A stretch of 64,000 nt of DNA from G963667675 sp964291545 (lineage in GTDB: Bacteria > Chloroflexota > Dehalococcoidia > Lucifugimonadales > UBA3495). Where the stretch lies: contig OZ219861.1 in NCBI GenBank assembly GCA_964291545.2, forward strand, positions 1 to 64,000, in the 5' to 3' direction. Each line of letters opens with the position of its first letter. The stretch's first letter is position 1. The position numbers and the translations under genes were made by a program. This document shows positions 45,963-55,526 of the stretch, piece by piece. The notes under the pieces are model-generated. The model had not been told where the DNA came from. It worked only from the letters and a program-made list of their open reading frames with translations, and did not search any database.

Positions 45963-48362
45963 ATGGAGCGGTCCGACGACGTGATGCAGGAGAACCGGTT
46001 GCTGCGTAGTCTAGTGTCCCGCCTAACCGAGGCCAGCCTGCGCATCAACGAGAGCCTCGATTTCGACACCGTGCTGCAGGGCGTGCTGGACTCCGCCCGT
46101 TCGCTGGCCGATGCCCGATACGGCGTGATCATCCTCCTTGACGACGAGGGGAGGGCGGAGGACTTCCTGGCCTCGGGCCTGACCCCCGAGGAAACCAAGA
46201 GTCTGTGGAACGTGCCCGCCGCGATGTGGTTCTTCGAACACCTTGGCGGGATTTCTGAACCGATCCGCGTACCTGACCTTACTGGCCACCTCAGGGACCA
46301 AGGGCTGCCCGAGCCGGGCTTGCCGGTAGAAGCCAGCGCCTTCCTGGCGGCCCCAGTCCGCCAACTGGGCCGGAGCGTTGCCAACATCTACTTGGCTAAA
46401 CAGGAACCCGGCGGCCGGTTCGACGACGGTGACGAGGAGAGGTTGGTCATGTTCGCCTCTCAGGCGGCGCTGGTCATTGCCAACGCCCGCCGATACCGGG
46501 AGGAGCGGCGGGCTAGGACTGACCTAGAAACCCTATTGGAAACGTCCCCGGTGGGCGTCGTGGTCTTCGACGCCAAGAACGGAAGGGTAGCGTCTCTGAA
46601 CCGGGAGGCGAGGCGAATCGTCGGCGACCTTCTAAGGCCGGACAGCTCGTTGGAGCGGGTGCTGACCACGCTGACCTTCCGGCGCGCCGACGGGCGGGCG
46701 GTCTCGCTGGAGGAATGTACCCTGACCGAGGCATTGAACACGGCTGAGACAGTGCGCGCCGAGGAGATCACCATTGAGTTACCAGACGGCCGAAGCGTGA
46801 CGGTCCTCGTCAACGCCACGCCCATCTGTGCCGAGGACGGCGAGGTCGAGTCCTTCGTGGTAACTCTGCAGGATATGGCGCCGTTGGAGGAGCTGCAGCG
46901 TCTTCGGGCCGAGTTTCTGGGTATAGTGAGCCACGAGCTGCGCACCCCGCTCACATCTATCCGGGGCTCGGCGACCACGCTGCTCGACGAGGAGTCGGCC
47001 TTGGACCCGGCCGAGATGCGCCAATTCCACCGCATCATAGTCGAGCAGGCCGACCACATGCGGGGCCTAATCAGCAACCTATTGGATGTGGCGCGCATCG
47101 AGACGGGGACCCTCTCGGTTTCCCCCGAACCCTGCGACATGGCCGTGCTGGTGGACGAAGCCCGGAAGACGTTCCTGAGCGCGGGCGGCAGGAACAACCT
47201 GGACATCTACATAGCCACTGGCTTGCCCAGCGTCATGGCGGACCGCCGGCGCATAGTCCAGGTGCTGGGAAACCTGCTGTCCAACGCGGCCAGCCACTCG
47301 CCAGAGTCAACGGCCATCGAGGTGCGCGCCGTGCGGACCGATACCCACGTTGCCGTTGCCGTTGCGGACCAGGGCCGAGGCATATCCGCCGAACAGCTGC
47401 CGCACCTGTTTCGAAAGTACGCCCGCTCAGAAGGTGAGAATCAAAGAAGCGACCTCGCCGGTTCCGGATTGGGTCTAGCCATTTGCAGGGGTATCGTCGA
47501 GGCCCACGGGGGCCGCATCCGGGCGGAGAGCCAAGGGCCGGGCTTTGGGGCGAGGTTCACATTCACCATCCCGGTGGTGGAGTCCACGGCGGAGACTGCA
47601 CTGCACACGGGCCACAGACGCCGGGCGGCGCTCGAGCGCAAGCGGGTCCTTGCGGTGGACGACGACCCCCAGGCGCTCCGTTACATCCGAGACACCCTCT
47701 CAGGGGCAGGCTATGACCCGGTGGTAACCACCGACCCCGGCGAGGTTGAACGGCTGATGGAGAAGGAGAAGCCTCACCTTGTGCTGCTGGACCTAATGCT
47801 GCCTGGGACTGACGGCATCGAGTTGATGCGGGGCATCCTCGAGACGGAGGACGTGCCTGTGATCTTCCTCTCCGCCTACGGACAGCAAGAGAACGTCACC
47901 AGGGCGCTGGACTTGGGCGCTGTCGACTACGTAATAAAGCCCTTCGCTCCGTCGGAACTAGCAGCCAGAATCCGGGCGGCCCTGCGCAGCCAGTCGGGTC
48001 TTGGTAGGCTCTCCCAGCCCGACCCCTATCTGCTCGGAGATTTGTCAATAGACTATGGGGAACGGCAGGCCACAGTAGCCGGGCGTCCGGTGGAACTGAC
48101 GGCTACTGAGTATGCGGTGCTGTACGAGCTCTCGGTCAACGCCGGTCTGGTGCTGACTCACGACCAACTGCTGCGCCGGGTCTGGGGCATGGGACACTCC
48201 ACCGACTCGGGGCTGGTGCGAACCATCATCAACAGGCTACGGCGCAAGCTGGGTGACGACGCGGACGATCCCTCCTATATCTTTGCCGTACCTCGCGTGG
48301 GCTACCGCATGGCGAGGGCCGGGGGCGACGCCGCCAGGCCAGCCAACGTCATCGACTCGTGA
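45963..48362 (+). CDS. Hybrid histidine kinase with receiver and winged helix, third paralogue
   Basis: 799 residues. The start at 45963 has AAGGGAG upstream; the ATG at 45915 adds 16 weak codons. Same layout as 6526-8937: GAF-like, PAS-like, HisKA with SHELRTPL, HATPase with canonical G2 box (SGLGLAI), receiver (VDDD, LLDLMLPG, VIKPF) and OmpR-type winged helix (GMGHSTDSGLVRTIINRLRRKLG). Unlike the two copies at the window start, its ATPase motif is normal and the sequence has diverged along its whole length. Soluble. Its position next to the secreted protease and LRR genes, divergent from them, suggests that it regulates that operon. Confidence 0.9.
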   Translation: MERSDDVMQENRLLRSLVSRLTEASLRINESLDFDTVLQGVLDSARSLADARYGVIILLDDEGRAEDFLASGLTPEETKSLWNVPAAMWFFEHLGGISEPIRVPDLTGHLRDQGLPEPGLPVEASAFLAAPVRQLGRSVANIYLAKQEPGGRFDDGDEERLVMFASQAALVIANARRYREERRARTDLETLLETSPVGVVVFDAKNGRVASLNREARRIVGDLLRPDSSLERVLTTLTFRRADGRAVSLEECTLTEALNTAETVRAEEITIELPDGRSVTVLVNATPICAEDGEVESFVVTLQDMAPLEELQRLRAEFLGIVSHELRTPLTSIRGSATTLLDEESALDPAEMRQFHRIIVEQADHMRGLISNLLDVARIETGTLSVSPEPCDMAVLVDEARKTFLSAGGRNNLDIYIATGLPSVMADRRRIVQVLGNLLSNAASHSPESTAIEVRAVRTDTHVAVAVADQGRGISAEQLPHLFRKYARSEGENQRSDLAGSGLGLAICRGIVEAHGGRIRAESQGPGFGARFTFTIPVVESTAETALHTGHRRRAALERKRVLAVDDDPQALRYIRDTLSGAGYDPVVTTDPGEVERLMEKEKPHLVLLDLMLPGTDGIELMRGILETEDVPVIFLSAYGQQENVTRALDLGAVDYVIKPFAPSELAARIRAALRSQSGLGRLSQPDPYLLGDLSIDYGERQATVAGRPVELTATEYAVLYELSVNAGLVLTHDQLLRRVWGMGHSTDSGLVRTIINRLRRKLGDDADDPSYIFAVPRVGYRMARAGGDAARPANVIDS

Positions 48363-48556
48363 CAGCCCTGCCAGAACCACCCGGCCACCCCACCTCTTGG
48401 GGCATCCGCCTCAACTGCAGGGAGGCCCGTGAATTCGCCAACTCCACGGAAATGGATGGATGGGACTACAAGGTCAAGGAGACTTTCAGCAATTCCGTCG
48501 AGAAATTCGCACCCCCCAACGACCCCGACGAGCTAATTCTGCAGCACCGCCTCTAA
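48359..48556 (+). CDS. Possible small gene overlapping kinase stop
   Basis: 65 codons starting with a GTG that overlaps the kinase TGA (GTGA). No family features; acidic end. The coupling is suggestive, but the peptide has no clear composition signal, so it may not be real. Confidence 0.25.
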   Translation: MTALPEPPGHPTSWGIRLNCREAREFANSTEMDGWDYKVKETFSNSVEKFAPPNDPDELILQHRL

Positions 48557-49011
48557 GCCACCCCCACCTACCGGAGTGCCCCAGTCCGCCACGCCTGGGT
48601 CCAGTCCCACATCGAAGCGGATAATAGGCCGGTCGCATCTACATACCCGGACATTGGACTAAGGCCGGTCGCATACCGAGCAACGGATACTGCTCGATAA
48701 TTGACGAGCAAGGCCCCCGCTTAGGCGTTGTGGGATATGCCGAGCGGGGTCTTGGGTGGGCGAGGGCCGAGAGGAAGCGGATAGGCGGACAATTTCGACT
48801 GGCCAAAAACAGAGGGTGGCGTTGGTCCAGAACAGGAAGGCAGGCATGGGGTGGGGAGCACTTTCCAAGAAATACGGAATCCCGGTGGGGACATGCAGGT
48901 CAACGGTCAGGGCCATTTCTTAAGACTAGGGGATCCTAGCCTGAGGTGGCAACAGGTGCGCCGACCCAAGCAACCCTGGCCCTGTCAAAACAGATTGCCC
49001 AGAGAAGCTCA
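48557..49011. other. Intergenic region with short direct repeat
   Basis: No gene is seen. AGGCCGGTCGCAT occurs twice, at 48626 and 48662 (36 bp apart). Confidence 0.45.
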
Positions 49012-49707
49012 TCAGCGGGCAACTAGTTCATGATCCTCTATCATTGCTCCCGTCTTGTAGGCCCTGATCCAAACACCGAGGCCAGAAGCCACACCCAGCA
49101 CCAGTGCCGGCCAAATGCTAACGTTCGCCTCTACTCCCACCGCGGCCAATGCGAATACCACGATAAGTCCGACCACAACACCGAGGACTAGGCAGCCGGA
49201 ACTAACTTTACTGCGCTTGGAAATGAAGCGGGTTCGCCTGAACTCCCGCACAGTGTCGCCTTGCTCGGTACGCTGCGTCTCTTCCCTAAATTCACGCTGC
49301 GATATCCGGCGGCTCGGTGGGGTCAGGGGTCTCGCCGGAACGAGGCGCCTGTACCGCGTCCGGAACTCCTGGTCTGTCTGCAAGCCCTTGCGCTGGTTGC
49401 ATGGCCTACAGATGACCTGAAGGTTGCTCACGTCGTTGGCCCCTCCCCTAACAACGGGAACCATATGGTCAATTTCAAGGCTGGCGGCCGTTCGACGATA
49501 CGCGCAATAGACGCACGTATTGGCCTGCCGCCTCATCAACTGCTGCTTGAGACCCCTAGGCCAGGTGGCGCGCTCGGTTGGACGGATACGACGCTCGTTA
49601 GCCCTGGTGGTGAGCATCAACTGAATCAACCGGTCTGCGGTCCACAGCGAAGCCACACTAATCCATTTACGGACGTGGATGCCTAACGTTCGAAGTCTGT
49701 TATCCAT
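49012..49707 (-). CDS. HNH endonuclease with C-terminal membrane segments
   Basis: 231 residues. The HNH motif is complete: zinc cysteines C65/C68 and C100/C103, catalytic region D80-H81 (LEIDHMVPVVRGGAND) and N95, then RPCNQRKG. After a basic linker come two hydrophobic helices (LVLGVVVGLIVVFALAAVGV; WPALVLGVASGLGVWI). Ordinary HNH enzymes are soluble, so this resembles a membrane-tethered effector. No partner is adjacent: the next gene is a lipoprotein on the same strand 53 bp away. Not assigned to a named defence family. Confidence 0.75.
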   Translation of the reverse strand: MDNRLRTLGIHVRKWISVASLWTADRLIQLMLTTRANERRIRPTERATWPRGLKQQLMRRQANTCVYCAYRRTAASLEIDHMVPVVRGGANDVSNLQVICRPCNQRKGLQTDQEFRTRYRRLVPARPLTPPSRRISQREFREETQRTEQGDTVREFRRTRFISKRSKVSSGCLVLGVVVGLIVVFALAAVGVEANVSIWPALVLGVASGLGVWIRAYKTGAMIEDHELVAR

Positions 49708-49760
49708 CGTGGTCTATGGTCGCGGCTCCATCGAACATAAGCCTTCGCTGCTTAGATGGC

Positions 49761-50474
49761 CTAACATTCTTCCAGCAAGTCCTCATATGCCGAGGCTACG
49801 ACCGGGTCCAGCCTTGACGCCTGACTGATTGTCGAAACGAAGGACTCCCTACTGCCCAGTACGATGTCCGCCATCAAGACAGCATCCTCCCCAGTCATGA
49901 AGGACGACACGCTCTGAATATAGCCCTTTCGGAAAGCCTGGCGGAATTCGGTATTTCCATGCAGACAGTCGAACAGGTCAGATGCCATGAGTTCCGATGC
50001 CGTCAAATACCGCTTCTCCCTCGGACCCGAGACTGAATCCTCACATGCCTGTAACTCGTCACGAAGCGTTGCCCCTTGGATTGGGTCAAGGGAGGTGGCA
50101 GTCCCATAGGACGCAACGAAGAACTCCCGGTTGCGAAGCATCACCTCGGTTAAAACCTCTGCGTCCTCGTGTGTCAACCCAGCGTCGTATACACCGCCGA
50201 ACACGGAGTTCCGCTCAAACACTTGCCGGAAGTCGTCGTTGACCTGGATGCAGTCGTATAGGTCGGCGGCCATCGCCTCAGTACCGGAGTAAACCGGCGA
50301 CGCTGGGGTTGCCGTGGGAGCTTCCTCAGACGCCCTAAGCGCCTCTTGCGTGGCAAACCAATTCGAGGCTGCATCTGAAAGGCGAGGCTCAGGCGTTGGG
50401 TCGAACACTGCGCAGCCCGTCAGCGTGAACGAGACGGTCAGGCTGGCAAGTACAAAAGTTGCAAACGTCCGCAT
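49761..50474 (-). CDS. Lipoprotein with internally duplicated domain
   Basis: 237 residues. Signal peptide with lipobox LTGC (Cys21), a low-complexity linker, then two copies of a domain of about 75 residues. Copy one: MAADLYDCIQVNDDFRQVFE to LRDELQAC. Copy two: MASDLFDCLHGNTEFRQAFR to YEDLLEEC. Each starts with an A(A/S)DL(Y/F)DC motif and ends in a cysteine, so an intradomain disulfide is likely. Not a recognised family; extracytoplasmic. Confidence 0.7.
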   Translation of the reverse strand: MRTFATFVLASLTVSFTLTGCAVFDPTPEPRLSDAASNWFATQEALRASEEAPTATPASPVYSGTEAMAADLYDCIQVNDDFRQVFERNSVFGGVYDAGLTHEDAEVLTEVMLRNREFFVASYGTATSLDPIQGATLRDELQACEDSVSGPREKRYLTASELMASDLFDCLHGNTEFRQAFRKGYIQSVSSFMTGEDAVLMADIVLGSRESFVSTISQASRLDPVVASAYEDLLEEC

Positions 50475-51207
50475 TCACGTCTCCGGGCGCGGCCAAGTAT
50501 ACCACGGGGCACACTCTAGGAATTCCCAGTCACTTCACCATCAGGAAGTGCCTGGCCCATGGCCTCATCAACCGTCCGCCACCATTGGCAATGACTCACG
50601 CCTATGTGAGCAGGGGAGGCAAAGGCGAGTTTCCATTGCATCGGGTAGCATACATGTCCCATAATGCCGGATATCCAGCTATCTAGGATTCACGGCATGG
50701 CTGTTGCCAACGTCGCTGACAAGACCATCTGGAGCATGGTGGATATTCTGCCAATGCGCTAGCGACCCTGGTGCCAGGACGCTATGTGACACCAATGGTC
50801 AGCCGGAACTATAGTGAATGACGATGGAGCAGGAGTTCACTGACGCCTTGTGGTCACTTTTGGATGTGCTGGTTCCCACCGTATCCATCGGTTTCGTTTG
50901 GTTATAGCGTTTGGCATACCTAGGCCCAAACATGAGAAACTCCAAAAGCAAACGAAACCCTGACAGCATTTGCTGCCTAGTTTAGGAGCAGGACTCTCAC
51001 TTAGCTACCTGTCCAACTTTCCGGGTCCACCTCAGCCGGTGAACCCTTTGAGCCGCTTGACCAAGCCCGTTGTTTCGCGTTGGGGCGGGCCAGGAGGGTA
51101 TCCTAGAGGGCCGATCCTGTCCTTGGCAGTCAGCACGCATTCCAATGCCTCACTTCTCTATGCACGCCGCAGCACAAATGCCGGGCACAAGCGCTGTCAA
51201 AATCCCG
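50475..51207. other. Long intergenic region with MITE copy B
   Basis: 733 bp without a convincing gene. It contains the 70-bp element at 50890-50959. The remainder shows no repeat or RNA feature that could be supported. Confidence 0.5.
50890..50959. repeat. Palindromic MITE, copy B of an identical pair
   Basis: Identical to 34583-34652 over the full 70 bp. It lies in non-coding DNA between the lipoprotein and the SIR2-STAND pair. The flanking 8 bases (TATCCATC, CTGACAGC) show no duplication. Confidence 0.85.
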
Positions 51208-52122
51208 CTACGAGCCACTATCGAGATCCATTTTTACGCGGACCTTTTCGAGGAGTTCCGTGCGGTCAAAGATGCCACTTTGGAAAAAGCCGCGGGCTAT
51301 CTCAAGTGCGTGCCTAACATCCCTTCCTGCAGGGATCCCTAGTTCCTTGATGATGTCAGTTCCAGTTATCGGCAGCAACTTCGGCCATTCGCTCAGTAGG
51401 GCGTCCTCCACCAAACGCCTTGCTTCATACTCAAATTCAAACCCATCGTGTAGTTGCTCGATTCGCTTACGCCAAGCGGCCAAATGCCGATTTCTGAAAG
51501 CGACCACGTTTATCGCCTCGTGGCCTAGGTCTGTACAAACAATTTCGACGATGTTGTCGAACTCCGCCGGGTCATGGTGCCGGTCGAGCTCTCTACGCCA
51601 CTGTGTCAGGATTGTATCTCGAAATTCGCTACCCTCAATGTGCCTGACAGTGGTCAGAGATGCTTCGAGGAGTTCCGCGGCGTCAAGAAGAATCTGATGA
51701 TTGCACTTATGCCATTCGTCGTCGGTCCTAGGCTGGACGTACTCACACGCATCTCTGAACCAGTCACCGCAGTGGCGCTCGATCTCAACGTCCCTCTCTT
51801 TGGAAAGCTCTAGATTGTGCTGGAGAGACGTCCGAAGGTGCCTTACAGTCTCAATATGACTCCACGGGGTCGTCGTCCCAGAAGCAACACTTTCTGCCTG
51901 TCGCTTCAGGAAATTCAACCCAGGTTGTCCCGCCTCGACATAGTGAACATACAGCCAGGATACCAATTGGATGAATGCAAGCTCAGGGTTCCTGGCGACA
52001 TCTGGCTGGCGTAATGCTATTCTTCCAAAAACCGGATATGGATGGCCCGTTAGGCGAACTGCAGAGGAATGTAACTCGTCGATAATATTAACAAACCTCT
52101 GTAGAGCTTCATGTGGTGGCAT
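51208..52122 (-). CDS. Helical partner protein of the SIR2-STAND gene
   Basis: 304 residues from the ATG at 52122, whose first base is the last base of the upstream stop (TGATG), so translation is coupled. Longer in-frame starts lie inside the preceding gene and are unlikely. Mostly helical with many charged residues (EALQRFVNIIDELHSSAVRL, LIKELGIPAGRDVRHALEI). No catalytic motif was recognised. Coupling suggests that it forms a complex with, or regulates, the SIR2-STAND protein. Confidence 0.7.
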   Translation of the reverse strand: MPPHEALQRFVNIIDELHSSAVRLTGHPYPVFGRIALRQPDVARNPELAFIQLVSWLYVHYVEAGQPGLNFLKRQAESVASGTTTPWSHIETVRHLRTSLQHNLELSKERDVEIERHCGDWFRDACEYVQPRTDDEWHKCNHQILLDAAELLEASLTTVRHIEGSEFRDTILTQWRRELDRHHDPAEFDNIVEIVCTDLGHEAINVVAFRNRHLAAWRKRIEQLHDGFEFEYEARRLVEDALLSEWPKLLPITGTDIIKELGIPAGRDVRHALEIARGFFQSGIFDRTELLEKVRVKMDLDSGS

Positions 52123-55100
52123 CACGTGTCTGGCAAGGCACGGCCGTTTGCGACTGGGTCCCGGCGCGGCGAGTCTGCCGATATTCCACGCAGATTGAAC
52201 GCAACATAGAATGCTCCAAGGGTGTCGCCTCTCCTCAGTTCTGGCCATCCAAAATCCCGCGGGAAGAAGTTGAGAGATCGTCCAACAGTAGGAACGAACA
52301 CCCTTCCGGATCGCCCATCACTCTCGACCGATTCTACAGTTCCAGTGAACGACTGCGGTGTGCCGTTCGGCGTAGACGCACGATAGGTTCTGATGATCCG
52401 TTTACGGCCCGTAACTCCTTCCGAGAGTCCCTCTAGTTCATCGAATGTGGTGAAGGCAGCACCAAATCTCCCGAGATGGAATTCTGCGATGCCCCGAATG
52501 TACCTGACTACGGCAGCTCGCTGCGAGGTCTCTTGCGCCTCAATCCTCAGAGCTAAAGTTAAACATTCGGACCAATCGGCATCGGAGAAGGGAAGTGAAA
52601 TCCGTTCGCCGTCAAGCAATCGGTGACCGCTGCGAGATAACCACCAGAGGTCGAGCGCGAGTTCGAGGTTCCGTGCGTCTTTTTGCGCGAGAGCCCAATG
52701 CTCTCTAAGGTAAGAGTAGCCTCTAGCAGCATATTGTGGTGTGATTTCCCCGAGTCGGACCCCGGCCTGCAAGCCGGCATGCCGAAGGGCTTCGATGTAG
52801 TGTCCTGCACCCGATCCCATAGCAATAAGCGCTTCCCAAGCCTCAGCGGCGAGGTCTGTGTCACTCAGCAATTGTGCGAGTTCGTATTCCCGGCCCCAAA
52901 GCTGCTCTTGTTGTGACGTGGGGAACATCTCCGGGTCCGCAGTAAGGAAGGCGTTACTGGTGGAGGCAAGGGCGTTAGCAGCGTCCACCCCGCGAAGCAA
53001 GTGTGAATTAAGGAGATTTCTCGTGATCCAGAAGAGCACGTCCAGCGGGTAATATGAGCCCGGGTCGATGTGTCGAGCATCCTGGATCGCATCCAGCGTC
53101 CTCTGGAATAGTCGTGCATTCTGTGATTGTGGGCCAAAAGGCCCTGTTGCGTGGGTAAGTATTCCACCGACCGACGAGGCCTGCTCGACAAGCAGCATCG
53201 ACCGCAATCGCGTATTGCGAGAGTCCTGTGGTACGATTGCGAGGGCTGATTCTGTGACTTCGAGTGCCTTGTGTGCTTGAGATTCAGCTCGTTCGGGCTC
53301 TACCGACCACGCTCTATTGGCCCATTCTCGTCTGAGATTCGCCTCTTGCACTATCAAGTAAGGCGCCTGAAAAGAGCGCTCCAGGCGTAGGGCTTCAAGG
53401 CTATCTGCGATCGTCAGCCAATGATTGACGAAACGATGTCGTTCCGAGCTCCCGGCTCCAAAGGCACGCGCGAGTTCGGTTGCGAATCGGACCTCCGGAC
53501 CATCCCCATGAGGCGATGCATCGTCGCGTACGTTCGCAAGTAATTCCCTCGCAACCTCAACCTCTGCCGCTGCCGTCCCCAGCCGACTCTGGACAATGAT
53601 CTCTGCCTCAACTGTGTTCCTCGGACCCAAAGTGATGTTCCCAACTTGATCCTCGTGCCACACTATCACGGAGTTCGCATTGAGCGCCCGCCGGAGAGCT
53701 GTCTCCTGGACGATCCCCGTAGTTCTTAAAACGAGGTCTATAGGCGGAAAGATCCCAAAGCGTCCCGGGACCATCGTGTAGTTGGTCAAACGTTCGAACG
53801 CCCCACTGTCTTTACCCATATCAGGGTTTGCGTTACTGATCTGTTCAGCATTAATGAGACCGGCATCAACCATCGCTTGCTGAATGGGCGTCAGAATCTG
53901 TTCCTCGGCTTCGGGTCCCAGCGCGCGCATCTTGACTTCTGTCTGCTCAACATCGCGGAGCACCGAGCGGCGGAGCGGCTGCCTTGAAGGGGGTAGTGCC
54001 CGGTATAGCAAAGCAAGCCAGTACCTGTCCCTCCCGACGATTGTGGAGATTTGTTGGCTGGAGCGAGGCACCATCTCATCAAGCCACGCAGCAACCTGTG
54101 CACGCTCCGCATCAAAGAGCACTGAATCTGCCAAGACGGCTTCCGGCGGTGGACTGTCCATTTCTTTGGTTGTCCCAACTAGGCAGACCTGACGCCCACG
54201 TGCGGCGAGCCTCTGCGACAGAGCGAAGTACTGATCCGGCTCCGCCACCATTCCGTCCCAAACAACGAGTGCAGATTGTGCGCCGCGATCAGCGGCCCAC
54301 TGTAGAAACTGATCGATATCTGTCCATCCCATGTGCTGGGAACGATTTGAGATAAAGAGGACCGGATACTTCTTCTGTTGTGCGACATGGAATGCCAATC
54401 GCGCGGCGGCTGTAGTCTTCCCAGTCCCAGCTGCCCCGTGCAAGATAATGGGCTTGTCAGTCAGATTGCGGTCCGTGATTGTAGACATGGCTGCGGTTTG
54501 TAGTTTGTCCTCAAAGAGCCTCCGAAATGCAAATCCACGCTTGAACCCATCCCAGTTCGGGACCCCGTCTGCACTGCTCAAAAAGCGCCGGAAGGCCTCA
54601 TAGCGCGCGTCATCTGAGATGGCTGGAGGTTCACCCACATCGGCTAGAGTTAACGGCAGCGCGGAACGAGTTGCAGCATTCCACACTGTCATCGGGACGT
54701 TGTAGGGCTCGTTGTTGATGAATACTGCTCGCGGTGACTCGGCATACGCTGCAGCACTGGTCAGTTGCAGTCCGGGTATCGATATAAGACTGTCGGCTAA
54801 AGAACCATCGTGTGTAACGAGTATGCCCGCGGCAACTAGTTGTGCGAGGTCTGAGTCCGTTGCTATCGAGCGCGTATGCCCGAACATGTGCGCCTGTCCT
54901 GGCGAAAGGTGGGCGAGCATCCCCGCGAGGTCGCTCGGACGGAGCCAATCCGTGGCCGGATCATAGCCTATTACTAGCAAAGTACCCAGTGGTGTGAGGT
55001 CTTCTACGACGCGCTGGAGTAGCGCCGAGGCTGTCGGCCGTCTACGAAGAAGGTCGACGGGGCTTAAGGGAGCCGCATCCAGGTCGTCGGCCTCACCGAC

Positions 55101-55526
55101 TGCTCCGTACAGGTAAGTGCACGCAACAGAGACTGGATTCCTTGGATTCGCAGGACGGTATTTCTCGTTCAGAACCGGCTGCACATCGCGCCATTCGTTT
55201 CGCAACTTCGTGCGGAGCACGGTATCGACGGCAGAAGTGTAGACGGCGTTCCACGGTGTGCTGAGTACCGATGAGAGCCAAGAGGGCGCCTGAACGTGTT
55301 CGCACAGTTGCGCCATCCACAGTTGGAGCGACCGCTTGTCTGACGGCAATGCGTTAAGTAGGATGCTGTAGTCGGTCTTCCCAGACCCGATGTGGTTCGC
55401 TATCGCTCTTGCGAACGGATCATAGCCATCGTGCGACTCCAGGTAACGCTGTCCAACAAGGAGTACGACGGGGCCTTGTCCTAGACGCCTTGACAGGGCT
55501 GCAGTGGCGACTGATTCTGTGTCCAT
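52122..55526 (-). CDS. SIR2-like STAND NTPase with TPR-like and OB-type C-terminus
   Basis: 1,134 residues. N-terminal about 280 residues look SIR2-like: GPVVLLVGQRYLES, then the WNAVYTSAVDTVL strand, NPVSVACTYLYGAVG and GTLLVIGYDPATDW, the pattern of SIR2 domains fused to NTPases in antiphage proteins. STAND P-loop: GAAGTGKTT with K370, Walker B ALVVWDGM, and CLVGTTKEMD. A long helical, TPR-like region follows (about 620-1040). The last about 90 residues (SFTGTVESVESDGRSGRVFV to FYVAFNLRGISA) resemble a cold-shock-type OB fold. Likely role: NAD+-depleting abortive infection protein that senses phage through the C-terminus. Similar to Avs5/SIR2-STAND proteins; the OB-like end and coupled partner are unusual. 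Confidence 0.75.
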   Translation of the reverse strand: MDTESVATAALSRRLGQGPVVLLVGQRYLESHDGYDPFARAIANHIGSGKTDYSILLNALPSDKRSLQLWMAQLCEHVQAPSWLSSVLSTPWNAVYTSAVDTVLRTKLRNEWRDVQPVLNEKYRPANPRNPVSVACTYLYGAVGEADDLDAAPLSPVDLLRRRPTASALLQRVVEDLTPLGTLLVIGYDPATDWLRPSDLAGMLAHLSPGQAHMFGHTRSIATDSDLAQLVAAGILVTHDGSLADSLISIPGLQLTSAAAYAESPRAVFINNEPYNVPMTVWNAATRSALPLTLADVGEPPAISDDARYEAFRRFLSSADGVPNWDGFKRGFAFRRLFEDKLQTAAMSTITDRNLTDKPIILHGAAGTGKTTAAARLAFHVAQQKKYPVLFISNRSQHMGWTDIDQFLQWAADRGAQSALVVWDGMVAEPDQYFALSQRLAARGRQVCLVGTTKEMDSPPPEAVLADSVLFDAERAQVAAWLDEMVPRSSQQISTIVGRDRYWLALLYRALPPSRQPLRRSVLRDVEQTEVKMRALGPEAEEQILTPIQQAMVDAGLINAEQISNANPDMGKDSGAFERLTNYTMVPGRFGIFPPIDLVLRTTGIVQETALRRALNANSVIVWHEDQVGNITLGPRNTVEAEIIVQSRLGTAAAEVEVARELLANVRDDASPHGDGPEVRFATELARAFGAGSSERHRFVNHWLTIADSLEALRLERSFQAPYLIVQEANLRREWANRAWSVEPERAESQAHKALEVTESALAIVPQDSRNTRLRSMLLVEQASSVGGILTHATGPFGPQSQNARLFQRTLDAIQDARHIDPGSYYPLDVLFWITRNLLNSHLLRGVDAANALASTSNAFLTADPEMFPTSQQEQLWGREYELAQLLSDTDLAAEAWEALIAMGSGAGHYIEALRHAGLQAGVRLGEITPQYAARGYSYLREHWALAQKDARNLELALDLWWLSRSGHRLLDGERISLPFSDADWSECLTLALRIEAQETSQRAAVVRYIRGIAEFHLGRFGAAFTTFDELEGLSEGVTGRKRIIRTYRASTPNGTPQSFTGTVESVESDGRSGRVFVPTVGRSLNFFPRDFGWPELRRGDTLGAFYVAFNLRGISADSPRRDPVANGRALPDT

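Noticed and set aside
48626..48674. 13-bp direct repeat AGGCCGGTCGCAT as an attachment site
   Set aside because: Only two copies 36 bp apart with no element between them; too weak to interpret.
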